From Lepisosteus oculatus (taxonomy: Eukaryota; Chordata; Actinopteri; Semionotiformes; Lepisosteidae): a stretch of DNA of 64,000 nucleotides. A program made the position numbers and the translations under genes. Positions 1 to 12,446 of this stretch are shown here, in pieces. The notes under the pieces were generated by a model, which saw only the letters and a program-made list of their open reading frames with translations, was not told the origin of the DNA and did no database searches. The stretch lies in NCBI RefSeq assembly GCF_040954835.1, contig NC_090712.1:815284-879283 (forward strand), written 5' to 3'. Position 1 is the stretch's first letter, and each line of letters starts with the position of its first letter.

Positions 1-3000
1 TGGTACACTGTGGGGTGGTGTGTGTGGTCTGTGGTACACTGTGGGGTGGTGTGGTGTGTGGTACACTGTGGGGTGGAGTGGTGTGTGGTACACTGTGGGG
101 TGGTGTGGTGTGGTGTGTGGTACACTGTGGGGTGGTGTGGTGTGTGGTACACTGTGGGGTGGTGTGGTGTGGTGTGTGGTACACTGTGGGTGGTGTGGTG
201 TGTGGTACACTGTAGGGTGGAGTGGTGTGGTCTGTGGTACACTGTGGGGTGGTGTGGTGTGGTGTGTGGTACACTGTGGGGTGGTGTGGTGGTGTGTGGT
301 ACACTGTGGGGTGGTGTGGTGTGTGGTACACTGTGGAGTGGTGTTGGTGTGGTGTGTGGTACACTGTGGAGTGGTGTGGTGTGGTGTGTGGTACACTGTG
401 GGGTGGTGTGGTGTGTGGGTACACTGTGGGGTGGTGTGGTGTGGTGTGTGGTACACTGTGGGGTGGTGTGGTGTGTGGTACACTGTGGGTGGTGTGGTGT
501 GGTGTGTGGTACACTGTGGGGTGGAGTGGTGTGGTCTGTGGTACACTGTGGGGTGGTGTGGTGTGGTCTGTGGTACACTGTGGGGTGGTGTGTGTGGTGT
601 GTGGTACACTGTGGGGTGGTGTGGTGTGTGGTACACTGTGGGGTGGTGTGGTGTGGTGTGTGGTACACTGTGGGGTGGTGTGGTGTGGTGTGTGGTACAC
701 TGTGGGGTGGTGTGGTGTGGTGTGTGGTACACTGTGGGGTGGTGTGGTGTGTGGTACACTGTGGGGTGGAGTGGTGTGGTGTGTGGTACACTGTGGTGTG
801 GTGTGTGGTACACTGTGGGGTGGTGTGGTGTGTGTGTGGTACACTGTGGGGTGGTGTGGTGTGGTGTGTGGTACACTGTGGTGTGGTGTGTGGTACACTG
901 TGGGTGGAGTGGTGTGGTGTGTGGTACACTGTGGTGTGGTGTGTGGTACACTGTGGGGTGGTGTGGTGTGGTGTGTGGTACACTGTGGTTGGTGTGGTGT
1001 GTGGTACACTGTGGGGTGGGTGGGTGTGGTCTGTGGTACACTGTGGGGTGGTGTGGTGTGGTGTGTGGTACACTGTGGGTGGTGTGGTGTGGTGTGTGGT
1101 ACACTGTGGGGTGGTGTGGTGTGTGTGTGGTACACTGTGGGTGTGGTGTGGTGTGTGGTACACTGTGGGGTGTGTGGTGTGGTCTGTGGTACACTGTGGG
1201 GTGGTGTGGTGTGTGGTACACTGTGGGGTGGAGTGGTGTGTGGTACACTGTGGGGTGGTGTGGTGTGGTGTGTGGTACACTGTGGAGTGGTGTGGTGTGT
1301 GGTACACTGTGGGGTGGTGTGGTGTGGTCTGTGGTACACTGTGGGGTGGTGTGGTGTGGTCTGTGGTACACTGTGGGGTGGTGTGGTGTGTGGTACACTG
1401 TGGGGTGGAGTGGTGTGTGGTACACTGTGGGGTGGTGTGGTGTGGTGTGTGGTACACTGTGGGGTGGTGTGGTGTGTGGTACACTGTGGGGTGGTGTGGT
1501 GTGGTGTGTGGTACACTGTGGGGTGGAGTGGTGTGGTGTGTGGTACACTGTGGTGTGGTGTGGTGTGTGGTACACTGTGGGGTGGTGTGGTGTGTGGTAC
1601 ACTGTGGAGTGGTGTGGTGTGTGGTACACTGTGGAGTGGTGTGGTGTGGTGTGTGGTACACTGTGGGGTGGTGTGGTGTGTGGTACACTGTGGAGTGGTG
1701 TGGTGTGGTCTGTGGTACACTGTGGGGTGGTGTGGTGTGGTGTGTGGTACACTGTGGGGTGGTGTGGTGTGTGTGTACACTGTGGGGTGGTGTGGTGTGG
1801 TGTGTGGTACACTGTGGGGTGGAGTGGTGTGGTCTGTGGTACACTGTGGGGTGGTGTGGTGTGGTCTGTGGTACACTGTGGGGTGGTGTGGTGTGGTGTG
1901 TGGTACACTGTGGGGTGGTGTGGTGTGTGTGGTACACTGTGGGGTGGTGTGGTGTGTGGTACACTGTGGTGTGGTGTGGTGTGTGGTACACTGTGGAGTG
2001 GTGTGGTGTGGTGTGTGGTACACTGTGGGGTGGTGTGGTGTGGTGTGTGGTACACTGTGGGTGTGGTGTGGTGTGTGGTACACTGTGGTGTGGTGTGGTG
2101 TGTGGTACACTGTGGGGTGGTGTGGTGTGGTGTGTGGTACACTGTGGGGTGGTGTGGTGTGGTGTGTGGTACACTGTGGGGTGGTGTGGTGTGGTGTGTG
2201 GTACACTGTGGGGTGGAGTGGTGTGGTGTGTGGTACACTGTGGAGTGGTGTGGTGTGTGGTACACTGTGGTGTGGTGTGGTGTGGTGTGGTGTGTGGTAC
2301 ACTGTGGGGTGGTGTGGTGTGGTGTGTGGTACACTGTGGGGTGGTGTGGTGTGGTGTGTGGTACACTGTGGTGTGGTGTGGTGTGTGGTACACTGTGGTG
2401 TGGTGTGGTGTGTGGTACACTGTGGGGTGGTGTGGTGTGGTGTGTGGTACACTGTGGGGTGGAGTGGTGTGGTGTGTGGTACACTGTGGGGTGGTGTGGT
2501 GTGTGGTACACTGTGGGGTGGAGTGGTGTGGTGTGTGGTACACTGTGGGGTGGTGTGGTGTGGTGTGGTGTGTGGTACACTGTGGAGTGGTGTGGTGTGG
2601 TGTGTGGTACATTGTGGGGTGGTGTGGTCTGTGGTACACTGTGGGGTGGTGTGGTGTGGTGTGTGGTACACTGTGGTGTGGTGTGGTGTGTGGTACACTG
2701 TGGGGTGGTGTGGTGTGGTCTGTGGTACACTGTGGGGTGGTGTGGTGTGGTGTGTGGTACACTGTGGGGTAGTGTGGTGTGGTGTGTGGTACACTGTGGG
2801 GTGGTGTGGTGTGTGGTACACTGTGGGGTGGTGTGGTGTGGTCTGTGGTACACTGTGGGGTGGTGTGGTGTGGTGTGTGGTACACTGTGGGGTGGTGCGG
2901 TGTGGTGTGTGGTACACTGTAGGGTGGAGTGGTGTGGTGTGTGGTACACTGTGGGGTGGTGTGGTGTGGTGTGTGGTACACTGTGGGGTGGTGTGGTGTG

Positions 3001-6000
3001 GTCTGTGGTACACTGTGGAGTGGAGTGGTGTGGTGTGTGGTACACTGTGGGGTGGTGTGGTGTGGTCTGTGGTACACTGTGGGGTGGTGTGGTGTGTGGT
3101 ACACTGTGGAGTGGTGTGGTGTGGTCTGTGGTACACTGTGGGGTGGTGTGGTGTGGTGTGTGGTACACTGTGGGGTGGAGTGGTGTGGTGTGTGGTACAC
3201 TGTGGGGTGGTGTGGTGTGTGGTACACTGTGGGGTGGTGTGGTGTGGTCTGTGGTACACTGTGGGGTGGTGTGGTGTGGTGTGTGGTACACTGTGGAGTG
3301 GTGTGGTGTGTGGTACACTGTGGGGTGGAGTGGTGTGGTGTGTGGTACACTGTGGGGTGGTGTGGTGTGGTGTGTGGTACACTGTGGGGTGGTGTGGTGT
3401 GTGGTACACTGTGGGGTGGTGTGGTGTGGTGTGTGGTACACTGTGGGGTGGAGTGGTGTGGTGTGTGGTACACTGTGGTGTGGTGTGTGGTACACTGTGG
3501 GGTGGTGTGGTGTGGTGTGTGGTACACTGTGGGGTGGTGTGGTGTGGTGTGTGGTACACTGTGGGGTGGTGTGGTGTGGTGTGTGGTACACTGTGGGGTG
3601 GTGTGGTGTGGTGTGTGATACACTGTGGGGTGGTGTGGTGTGTGGTACACTGTGGGGTGGTGTGGTGTGGTGTGTGGTACACTGTGGTGTGGTGTGGTGT
3701 GTGGTACACTGTGGTGTGGTGTGGTGTGTGGTACACTGTGGGGTGGTGTGGTGTGGTGTGTGGTACACTGTGGGGTGGTGTGGTGTGTGGTACACTGTGG
3801 GGTGGTGTGGTGTGGTCTGTGGTACACTGTGGGGTAGTGTGGTGAGGTGTGTGGTACACTGTGGGGTGGTGTGGTCTGTGGTACACTGTGGGGTGGAGTG
3901 GTGTGGTGTGTGGTACACTGTGGAGTGGTGTGGTGTGGTGTGTGGTACACTGTGGAGTGGTGTGGTGTGTGGTACACTGTGGGGTGGTGTGTGGTACACT
4001 GTGGAGTGGTGTGGTGTGGTGTGTGGTACACTGTGGGGTGGTGTGGTGTGGTGTGTGGTACACTGTGGTGTGGTGTGTGGTACACTGTGGAGTGGTGTGG
4101 TGTGGTGTGTGGTACACTGTGGGGTGGTGTGGTGTGGTGTGTGGTACACTGTGGGGTGGTGTGGTGTGGTGTGTGGTACACTGTGGGGTGGTGTGGTGTG
4201 GTGTGTGGTACACTGTGGTGTGGTGTGTGGTACACTGTGGAGTGGTGTGGTGTGGTGTGTGGTACACTGTGGGGTGGAGTGGTGTGGTGTGTGGTACACT
4301 GTGGGGTGGTGTGGTGTGGTGTGTGGTACACTGTGGGGTGGTGTGGTGTGGTGTGTGGTACACTGTGGGGTAGTGTGGTGTGGTGTGTGGTACACTGTGG
4401 GGTGGAGTGGTGTGGTGTGTGGTACACTGTGGGGTGGTGTGGTGTGGTGTGTGGTACACTGTGGGGTGGTGTGGTGTGTGGTACACTGTGGGGTGGTGTG
4501 GTGTGGTGTGTGGTACACTGTGGGGTGGTGTGGTGTGGTCTGTGGTACACTGTGGAGTGGAGTGGTGTGGTGTGTGGTACACTGTGGGGTGGTGTGGTGT
4601 GGTCTGTGGTACACTGTGGGGTGGAGTGGTGTGGTGTGTGGTACACTGTGGGGTGGAGTGGTGTGGTGTGTGGTACACTGTGGGGTGGTGTGGTCTGTGG
4701 TACACTGTGGGGTGGTGTGGTGTGGTGTGTGGTACACTGTGGAGTGGTGTGGTGTGTGGTACACTGTGGGGTGGTGTGGTGTGGTGTGTGGTACACTGTG
4801 GGGTGGAGTGGTGTGGTGTGTGGTACACTGTGGGGTGGTGTGGTGTGGTCTGTGGTACACTGTGGGGTGGTGTGGTGAGGTGTGTGGTACACTGTGGGGT
4901 GGTGTGGTGTGGTGTGTGGTACACTGTGGGGTGGTGTGGTGTGGTGTGTGGTACACTGTGGGGTGGTGTGGTGTGTGGTACACTGTGGGGTGGTGTGGTG
5001 TGGTCTGTGGTACACTGTGGGGTGGTGTGGTGTGGTCTGTGGTACACTGTGGGGTGGTGTGGTGTGGTGTGTGGTACACTGTGGGGTGGAGTGGTGTGGT
5101 CTGTGGTACACTGTGGGGTGGTGTGGTGTGGTGTGTGGTACACTGTGGGGTGGTGTGGTGTGGTGTGTGGTACACTGTGGGGTGGTGTGGTGTGGTGTGT
5201 GGTACACTGTGGGGTGGTGTGGTGTGTGGTACACTGTGGGGTGGTGTGGTGTGGTGTGTGGTACACTGTGGGGTGGTGTGGTGTGGTGTGTGGTACACTG
5301 TGGGGTGGTGTGGTGTGTGGTACACTGTGGGGTGGAGTGGTGTGGTGTGTGGTACACTGTGGGGTGGTGTGGTGTGGTGTGTGGTACACTGTGGGGTGGT
5401 GTGGTGTGGTGTGTGGTACACTGTGGGGTGGTGTGGTGTGGTGTGTGGTACACTGTAGGGTGGTGTGGTGTGGTGTGTGGTACACTGTGGGGTGGTGTGG
5501 TGTGGTGTGTGGTACACTGTAGGGTGGTGTGGTGTGGTGTGTGGTACACTGTGGGGTGGAGTGGTGTGGTGTGTGGTACACTGTGGGGTGGTGTGGTGTG
5601 GTGTGTGGTACACTGTGGGGTGGTGTGGTGTGTGGTACACTGTGGGGTGGTGTGGTCTGTGGTACACTGTGGGGTGGTGTGGTGTGGTGTGTGGTACACT
5701 GTGGGGTGGTGTGGTGTGTGGTACACTGTGGGGTGGAGTGGTGTGGTGTGTGGTACACTGTGGGGTGGTGTGGTGTGTGGTACACTGTAGGGTGGAGTGG
5801 TGTGGTGTGTGGTACACTGTGGGGTGGAGTGGTGTGGTGTGTGGTACACTGTGGTGTGGTGTGGTGTGTGGTACACTGTGGGGTGGTGTGGTGTGGTGTG
5901 TGGTACACTGTGGGGTGGTGTGGTGTGGTGTGTGGTACACTGTGGGGTGGTGTGGTCTGTGGTACACTGTAGGGTGGAGTGGTGTGGTGTGTGGTACACT

Positions 6001-9000
6001 GTGGGGTGGTGTGGTGTGGTGTGTGGTACACTGTGGGGTGGTGTGGTGTGGAGTGTGGTACACTGTGGGGTGGTGTGGTGTGGTGTGTGGTACACTGTGG
6101 GGTGGTGTGGTGTGGTCTGTGGTACACTGTGGGGTGGTGTGGTGTGGTGTGTGGTACACTGTGGGGTGGTGTGGTGTGGTGTGTGGTACACTGTGGGGTG
6201 GTGTGGTGTGGTGTGTGGTACACTGTGGAGTGGTGCGGTGTGTGGTACACTGTGGAGTGGTGTGGTGTGGTGTGTGGTACACTGTGGGGTGGTGTGGTGT
6301 GGTGTGTGGTACACTGTGGAGTGGTGCGGTGTGGTGTGTGGTACACTGTAGGGTGGAGTGGTGTGGTGTGTGGTACACTGTGGGGTGGTGTGGTCTGTGG
6401 TACACTGTGGGGTGGTGTGGTCTGTGGTACACTGTGGGGTGGAGTGGTGTGTGGTACACTGTGGGGTGGGGTGGTGTGGTGTGTGGTACACTGTGGGGTG
6501 GGGTGGTTTGGTGTGTGGTACACTGTGGGGTGGTGTGGTGTGGTGTGTGGTACACTGTGGGGTGGAGTGGTGTGGTGTGTGGTACACTGTGGGGTGGAGT
6601 GGTGTGTGGTACACTGTGGGGTGGTGTGGTGTGGTGTGTGGTACACTGTGGGGTGGTGTGGTGTGGTGTGTGGTACACTGTGGGGTGGTGTGGTGTGGTG
6701 TGGTGTGTGGTACACTGTGGAGTGGTGTGGTGTGGTGTGTGGTACACTGTGGGGTGGTGTGGTGTGGTCTGTGGTACACTGTGGGGTGGTGTGGTGTGTG
6801 GTACACTGTGGTGTGGTGTGGTGTGTGGTACACTGTGGGGTGGTGTGGTGTGGTGTGTGGTACACTGTGGGGTGGTGTGGTGTGTGGTACACTGTGGTGT
6901 GGTGTGGTGTGTGGTACACTGTGGGGTGGTGTGGTGTGGTCTGTGGTACACTGTGGGGTGGTGTGGTGTGGTGTGTGGTACACTGTGGAGTGGTGTGGTG
7001 TGGTCTGTGGTACACTGTGGGGTGGTGTGGTGTGGTGTGTGGTACACTGTGGGGTAGTGTGGTGTGGTGTGTGGTACACTGTGGTGTGGTGTGGTGTGTG
7101 GTACACTGTGGGGTGGTGTGGTGTGGTCTGTGGTACACTGTGGGGTGGTGTGGTGTGTGGTACACTGTGGGGTGGTGTGGTGTGGTGTGTGGTACACTGT
7201 AGGGTGGAGTGGTGTGGTGTGTGGTACACTGTGGGGTGGTGTGGTGTGGTCTGTGGTACACTGTGGGGTGGAGTGGTGTGGTGTGTGGTACACTGTGGGG
7301 TGGTGTGGTCTGTGGTACACTGTGGGGTGGTGTGGTGTGGTGTGTGGTACACTGTGGGGTGGTGTGGTCTGTGGTACACTGTGGAGTGGTGTGGTGTGGT
7401 GTGTGGTACACTGTGGGGTGGTGTGGTGTGGTGTGTGGTACACTGTGGGGTGGTGTGGTGTGTGGTACACTGTGGGGTGGAGTGGTGTGGTGTGTGGTAC
7501 ACTGTGGGGTGGTGTGGTCTGTGGTACACTGTGGGGTGGTGTGGTGTGGTGTGTGGTACACTGTGGGGTGGAGTGGTGTGGTGTGTGGTACACTGTGGGG
7601 TGGTGTGGTGTGGTGTGTGGTACACTGTGGGGTGGTGTGGTGTGTGGTACACTGTGGGGTGGAGTGGTGTGGTGTGTGGTACACTGTGGGGTGGTGTGGT
7701 GTGTGGTACACTGTAGGGTGGTGTGGTGTGTGGTACACTGTGGGGTGGTGTGGTGTGGTCTGTGGTACACTGTGGTGTGGTGTGGTGTGTGGTACACTGT
7801 GGGGTGGAGTGGTGTGGTGTGTGGTACACTGTGGGGTGGTGTGGTGTGGTGTGTGGTACACTGTGGTGTGGTGTGGTCTGTGGTACACTGTGGGGTGGTG
7901 TGGTGTGGTGTGTGGTACACTGTGGAGTGGTGTGGTGTGGTCTGTGGTACACTGTGGGGTGGTGTGGTGTGGTCTGTGGTACACTGTGGGGTGGTGTGGT
8001 GTGGTGTGTGGTACACTGTGGTGTGGTGTGGTGTGGTGTGGTCTGTGGTACACTGTGGGGTGGTGTGGTGTGGTCTGTGGTACACTGTGGGGTGGTGTGG
8101 TGTGGTGTGTGGTACACTGTGGTGTGGTGTGGTGTGTGGTACACTGTGGGGTGGTGTGGTGTGGTGTGTGGTACACTGTGGGGTGGTGTGGTGTGGTCTG
8201 TGGTACACTGTGGGGTGGTGTGGTGTGGTGTGTGGTACACTGTGGGGTGGTGTGGTGTGTGGTACACTGTGGGGTGGTGTGGTGTGGTGTGTGGTACACT
8301 GTGGGGTGGTGTGGTGTGTGGTACACTGTGGGGTGGAGTGGTGTGGTGTGTGGTACACTGTGGGGTGGTGTGGTGTGGTGTGTGGTACACTGTGGGGTGG
8401 TGTGGTGTGTGGTACACTGTGGGGTGGAGTGGTGTGGTGTGTGGTACACTGTGGGGTGGTGTGGTGTGTGGTACACTGTGGGGTGGAGTGGTGTGGTGTG
8501 TGGTACACTGTGGGGTGGTGTGGTGTGGTCTGTGGTACACTGTGGGGTGGTGTGGTGTGGTGTGTGGTACACTGTGGGGTGGTGTGGTGTGGTGTGTGGT
8601 ACACTGTGGGGTGGTGTGGTGTGTGGTACACTGTGGGGTGGAGTGGTGTGGTGTGTGGTACACTGTGGTGTGGTGTGGTCTGTGGTACACTGTGGGGTGG
8701 TGTGGTGTGGTGTGTGGTACACTGTGGGGTGGTGTGGTGTGTGGTACACTGTGGGGTGGTGTGGTGTGGTCTGTGGTACACTGTGGGGTGGTGTGGTGTG
8801 TGGTACACTGTGGTGTGGTGTGGTGTGTGGTACACTGTGGGGTGGTGTGGTGTGGTGTGTGGTACACTGTGGAGTGGTGTGGTGTGTGGTACACTGTGGG
8901 GTGGTGTGGTGTGGTCTGTGGTACACTGTGGGGTGGTGTGGTGTGTGGTACACTGTGGTGTGGTGTGGTGTGGTGTGTGGTACACTGTGGGGTGGTGTGG

Positions 9001-9218
9001 TGTGGTGTGTGGTACACTGTGGGGTGGTGTGGTGTGGTGTGTGGTACACTGTAGGGTGGAGTGGTGTGGTGTGTGGTACACTGTGGGGTGGTGTGGTGTG
9101 GTCTGTGGTACACTGTGGGGTGGTGTGGTGTGGTGTGTGGTACACTGTGGGGTGGAGTGGTGTGGTGTGTGGTACACTGTGGGGTGGAGTGGTGTGTGGT
9201 ACACTGTGGGGTGGAGTG
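1..9218 (+). repeat. Giant G-rich minisatellite array (22/27/32 bp units)
   Basis: The array is already in mid-unit at base 1, so it continues to the left. Every unit carries the core TGTGGTACACTGTGG followed by a G/T-rich linker. Core-to-core distances are mainly 27 and 32 bp, with 22 bp and occasional 37 bp forms, so lengths change in steps of 5 bp by gain or loss of one TGTGG. At roughly two cores per 60 bases there are on the order of 300 copies. Recurrent variants are GGAGTGG for GGTGTGG, TCTGTGG for TGTGTGG, and a few CTGTAGGG or GGGTAGTG changes that create the only stops. The + strand is almost free of A and C outside TACAC and has G-quadruplex potential. The consensus has no stop triplet in any of six frames, which explains open frames of up to 1812 codons here; I do not call them genes. 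It probably sits in an EFEMP1 intron (inference). Confidence 0.97.
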
Positions 9219-9525
9219 CACTGTGCACTTGCAGGGCCAGCTCGCTTGCTCAGAGCTGTGTTTAAAAAAGAATTAAAAAAAGAACAAATTACTGAAGTAA
9301 TATTGTATATATTGCTAACAATAGAACTCAGCTGTCAGTGAAGTGGTAGAAGTAACTGTGAAAGAACAATGGAAACATAAGAACAAGTTACATTTAACCT
9401 TCATTGACTTTCCATGCTCAATAGAAATAAATAGCACATATTACATAAAAGTCAAATATATAAGAACAACCATAACATGTTTTCTGTGGTTCTGTGGTTC
9501 TGTTGTTTTGTGTATCTCAATCCTC
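9219..9525. other. A/T-rich flank of the large array, no gene seen
   Basis: Single-copy-looking, A/T-rich sequence between the large minisatellite and the 45-bp minisatellite. It starts with the palindrome-like GTGCACTGTGCAC where the array ends. No exon, RNA gene or known repeat was recognised. Confidence 0.6.
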
Positions 9526-9990
9526 TGTCCTGCACTGTCTCAGTGAGGGAGTGTCAGTGTCTCTCTGCTCTGTCCTGCACTGTCTCAGTGAGGAAGTGTC
9601 AGTGTGTCTCTGCTCTGTCCTGCACTATCTCAGTGAGGGAGTGTCAGTGTCTCTCTGCTCTGTCCTGCACTGTCTCAGTGAGGGAATGTCAGTGTCTCTC
9701 TGCTCTGTCCTGCACTGTCTCAGTGAGGGAGTGTCAGTGTGTCTCTGCTCTGTCCTGCACTGTCTCAGTGAGGGAGTGTCAGTGTGTCTCTGCTCTGTCC
9801 TACACTGTCTCAGTGAGGGAGTGTCAGTGTTTCCTGCTCTGTCCTGCACTGTCTCAGTGAGGGAGTGTCAGTGTGCCTCTCTGCTCTGTCCTGCACTGTC
9901 TCAGTGAGGGAGTGTCAGTGTGTCTCTCTGCTCTGTCCTACACTGTGTCAGTGAGGGAGTGTCAGTGTGCCTCTCTGCTCTGTCCTTTCT
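9526..9990 (+). repeat. 45-bp minisatellite, about 11 copies
   Basis: The start TGTCCTGCACTGTCTCAG recurs at 9526, 9571, 9616, 9661, 9706, 9751 and 9796, exactly 45 bp apart, then at 9840, 9887, 9934 and 9981 with 44-47 bp spacing. Each unit continues with TGAGGGAGTGTCAGTG and a CTCTCTGCTC tail. Because 45 is a multiple of 3 and the unit has no stop in several frames on either strand, it yields repeated peptides such as VSVRECQC. No splice-site context or coding homology supports translation. Confidence 0.95.
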
Positions 9991-11639
9991 TGTCTCACAT
10001 AGTCTGGCATGTACTGTCACAGGTAATAATGCCATTCTGGAAGCTTTATTATGGCACTAGCTTAATTAGCTTTTTAATCAGTTTTGTAGTGGGTGTATCA
10101 GAACATTGTTCTAGAAAAGAGTTATAAAATCACTGCAAAAACAGACCTGTAACCATTAGCTTTCTTAATTTTATCTTTATTAATGGCTTATTTTATTTTA
10201 ATAAAAGGGGTGTTGTGGATTCTCATTGGTGGAGTCAGGATTTAAGATTTATAATGGAGGATTAATTCTGTGCTACGTGTTACAGGTGCACCTGTCATAC
10301 TTTAAAAATGCTTTAAAAATGCTTCTGCATTTTGTCTAAGAAGTATTTTCAATATGTGGAGGTTTGCTGTCTTCCCTTTAAACTGGTAACCCCTGGATGT
10401 TAGCAGGGTTATTGGAGAAATTATTAGCTGATGCACCTGTGTAGCAGGATGTTATAAAATCCAGGTGTAAATCAGAATGCAAAACATATTAAGTTTTTTT
10501 TTTCTATTCAGGGTGCAATTTTCCAGTTGAATTACAACTGCATATAAACTCTTAGAAATTAACAGAAATTTTCCTCCTGCCCACAAATCAGCCTTTTACC
10601 ATCCTTCTGTAATGATACCACAGCCCTTTGGCAGAAAAAAAAACACTGAGACCAATTGCACAAATCTTTTTTTCTTACAAAAAGCTTCAAAAAAGGCAGG
10701 AAAAAATTAGAATGGTTTGAAGGAATCATTAATTTCCCTGTAGAAATTAGGTTTTCGTTTTATGTTGCTTCAGCTTAAGGTTACATAAAAAAATGACTTC
10801 AGTGTTCCTAGGCTGGTTCCAGTACACTTTAATTGTGCAAGAATTCCATAATATCAATGTATGTGCGTGTGTGTGTTGTTTACTCTCTGACTCAGCCCAG
10901 AGTTGTTTTGAGAAGGGTAGGGGGTAGCTCTCACAGCTCTTGGGGTGATGTCCTCCTGGTGACTGATAGGCCAGGCCTGAAAAACGCAGTTGCGAAACCT
11001 ATGGGCTAGTAACATAAAAAAATTCCTTTACTTTGCTCCTGCTTTTGCAAGAAACAGAACTTCCAACAAACTGAGTTGCAAAACGGAATGTCAAACGGTA
11101 CGAGTCACTCTGTCCTTGGATCAGCTCCTGTTTTCCATTGCAGGGGCTCAAAGAAAACAGAACAAAACACACTTGTAAGGGAGTCAGGTTTTTGCATTTC
11201 AGTGCAGATCCCCTTGTGTTCACCTGAATGAAGCCTCAGTGTTTCTTGCTGAAAGTGACCTGAGTTATTTGCAGTAGCTAAGTGAGTTTTTATTGATTTT
11301 ATTAGGTTTGCTCATGATACCTCCTGTGTTAAAAGGCTTTGGACATCCTTAGAGGCCTGATGTTGGTCATATCTACAAACTGCAAGTGTTTATAGTGCAA
11401 GACTAAGAGGTTTATGAGCCAAAAATATCAAAATGAGCTATTTGATTCAAATAGTTCACTGCCATCTAATTCATATTTTGATTCTGCTATGCTCAAATCT
11501 TGAGTTCTAGAAAATGTTAATTCGTATAAATCAACTTCACAAAGCACTCATTTCATACACATAACATCCAATATAGCATTATAGAACAGAAGCACTTGTC
11601 ACGCACTGGAGTTGGACTTCAGGTTGTTGATGTGTGTGT
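9991..11639. other. Non-coding, probably EFEMP1 intron; nothing recognised
   Basis: A/T-rich sequence with poly-T and poly-A runs and a short GT stretch near 10860. The open frames are short and overlap on both strands with no family resemblance. I looked for the expected upstream EFEMP1 exons (signal peptide, first EGF and linker) and did not find them. Confidence 0.5.
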
Positions 11640-11935
11640 TGGGCGGCACAGAGATATGGAAGCTATTGCTGCTGCCTCACAGCCCTTGGGCCCTGGGTTC
11701 GATATCTGAACTGGGATGCCTGTTTGCGTGGCTTTTCTCCAAGTGTTGTTTTAATCCCACAGATATGCTGGCTCGGTTAATTGGTGACTCTGAGTTGCTC
11801 TGGTGTGATCACGTGTGTGTTCACTGCAATGGGCTGGCTTCGATTCAGGTGTGTTTCACCTTGCACCCTGTACTCGTAAACTCCAGGTTGTCGAGACCCA
11901 CATGAGGAGTAGGTGGCTTTCTGAAAATAGATGGT
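11640..11935 (+). mobile_element. Diverged tRNA-derived fish SINE
   Basis: The element begins GGGCGGCACAGAGAT and keeps the layout of the common fish SINE whose head reads GGCGGCACGGTGGCTCAG. CTGCCTCACAGCCC is followed by a B-box-like GGGTTCGAT. Further on come the hallmarks of the body, a CCCACAGATATGCTGG segment, GGTTAATTGG, and a tail resembling ACCCTGTACTC ... AATAGATGG. It is heavily mutated and inactive. Two relatives lie at 37843 and 50585. Confidence 0.75.
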
Positions 11936-12002
11936 GTTCATTTTTAGTTTATGTGTTTGTATCTTCACTGTGCTTTGAGCGTAGCCAGGTGCACTGGGAG
12001 TG

Positions 12003-12446
12003 GAATACTGCAGTGCTCAGAGAATACTGAATACTGAGTACTGCAGTGCTCAGAGAATACTGAATACTGAGTACTGCAGTTCTCAGAGAATACTGAATAC
12101 TGAGTACTGCAGTTCTCAGAGAATACTGAATACTGAGTACTGCAGTTCTCAGAGAATACTGAATACTGAGTACTGCAGTGCTCAGAGAATACTGAATACT
12201 GAGTACTGCAGTTCTCAGAGAATACTGAATACTGAGTACTGCAGTTCTCAGAGAATACTGAATACTGCAGTGCTCAGAAAATACTAAATACTGAACGCTT
12301 CATTGCTCAGACAATACTGAATACTGCAGTGCTCAGATAATACTAAATACCGAATGCTGCAGTGCTCAGAGAATACTGAATACTGTAGAGCTCAGAAAAT
12401 ACTGAATACTGAATGCTGCAGTGCTCAGAGAATACTGAACACTGAA
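12003..12446 (+). repeat. 33-bp minisatellite, about 13 copies
   Basis: The segment GAGTACTGCAG recurs at 12036, 12069 and 12102, exactly 33 bp apart. Each unit contains GAGAATACTGAATACT and a GTGCTCA or GTTCTCA variant. After about 12250 the units become irregular and partly shortened. As 33 is a multiple of 3, a frame with repeated EYCSAQRILNT stays open, which I treat as an artefact. Confidence 0.93.

Noticed and set aside
10..9341. Many long open frames rich in Cys, Trp, Val and Gly on the + strand
   Set aside because: They are translations of the minisatellite, overlap each other in all three frames, and arise because the unit has no stop triplet. No splice signals or domain fits.
9477..9907. 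Open frames of 127 and 137 codons with a repeated VSVRECQC-type peptide
   Set aside because: They follow the 45-bp repeat (a multiple of 3) and are also open on the minus strand, so the frame is a by-product of the period.
12000..12287. 95-codon frame with 11-residue repeats
   Set aside because: It is a translation of the 33-bp minisatellite, with no homology or splice context.
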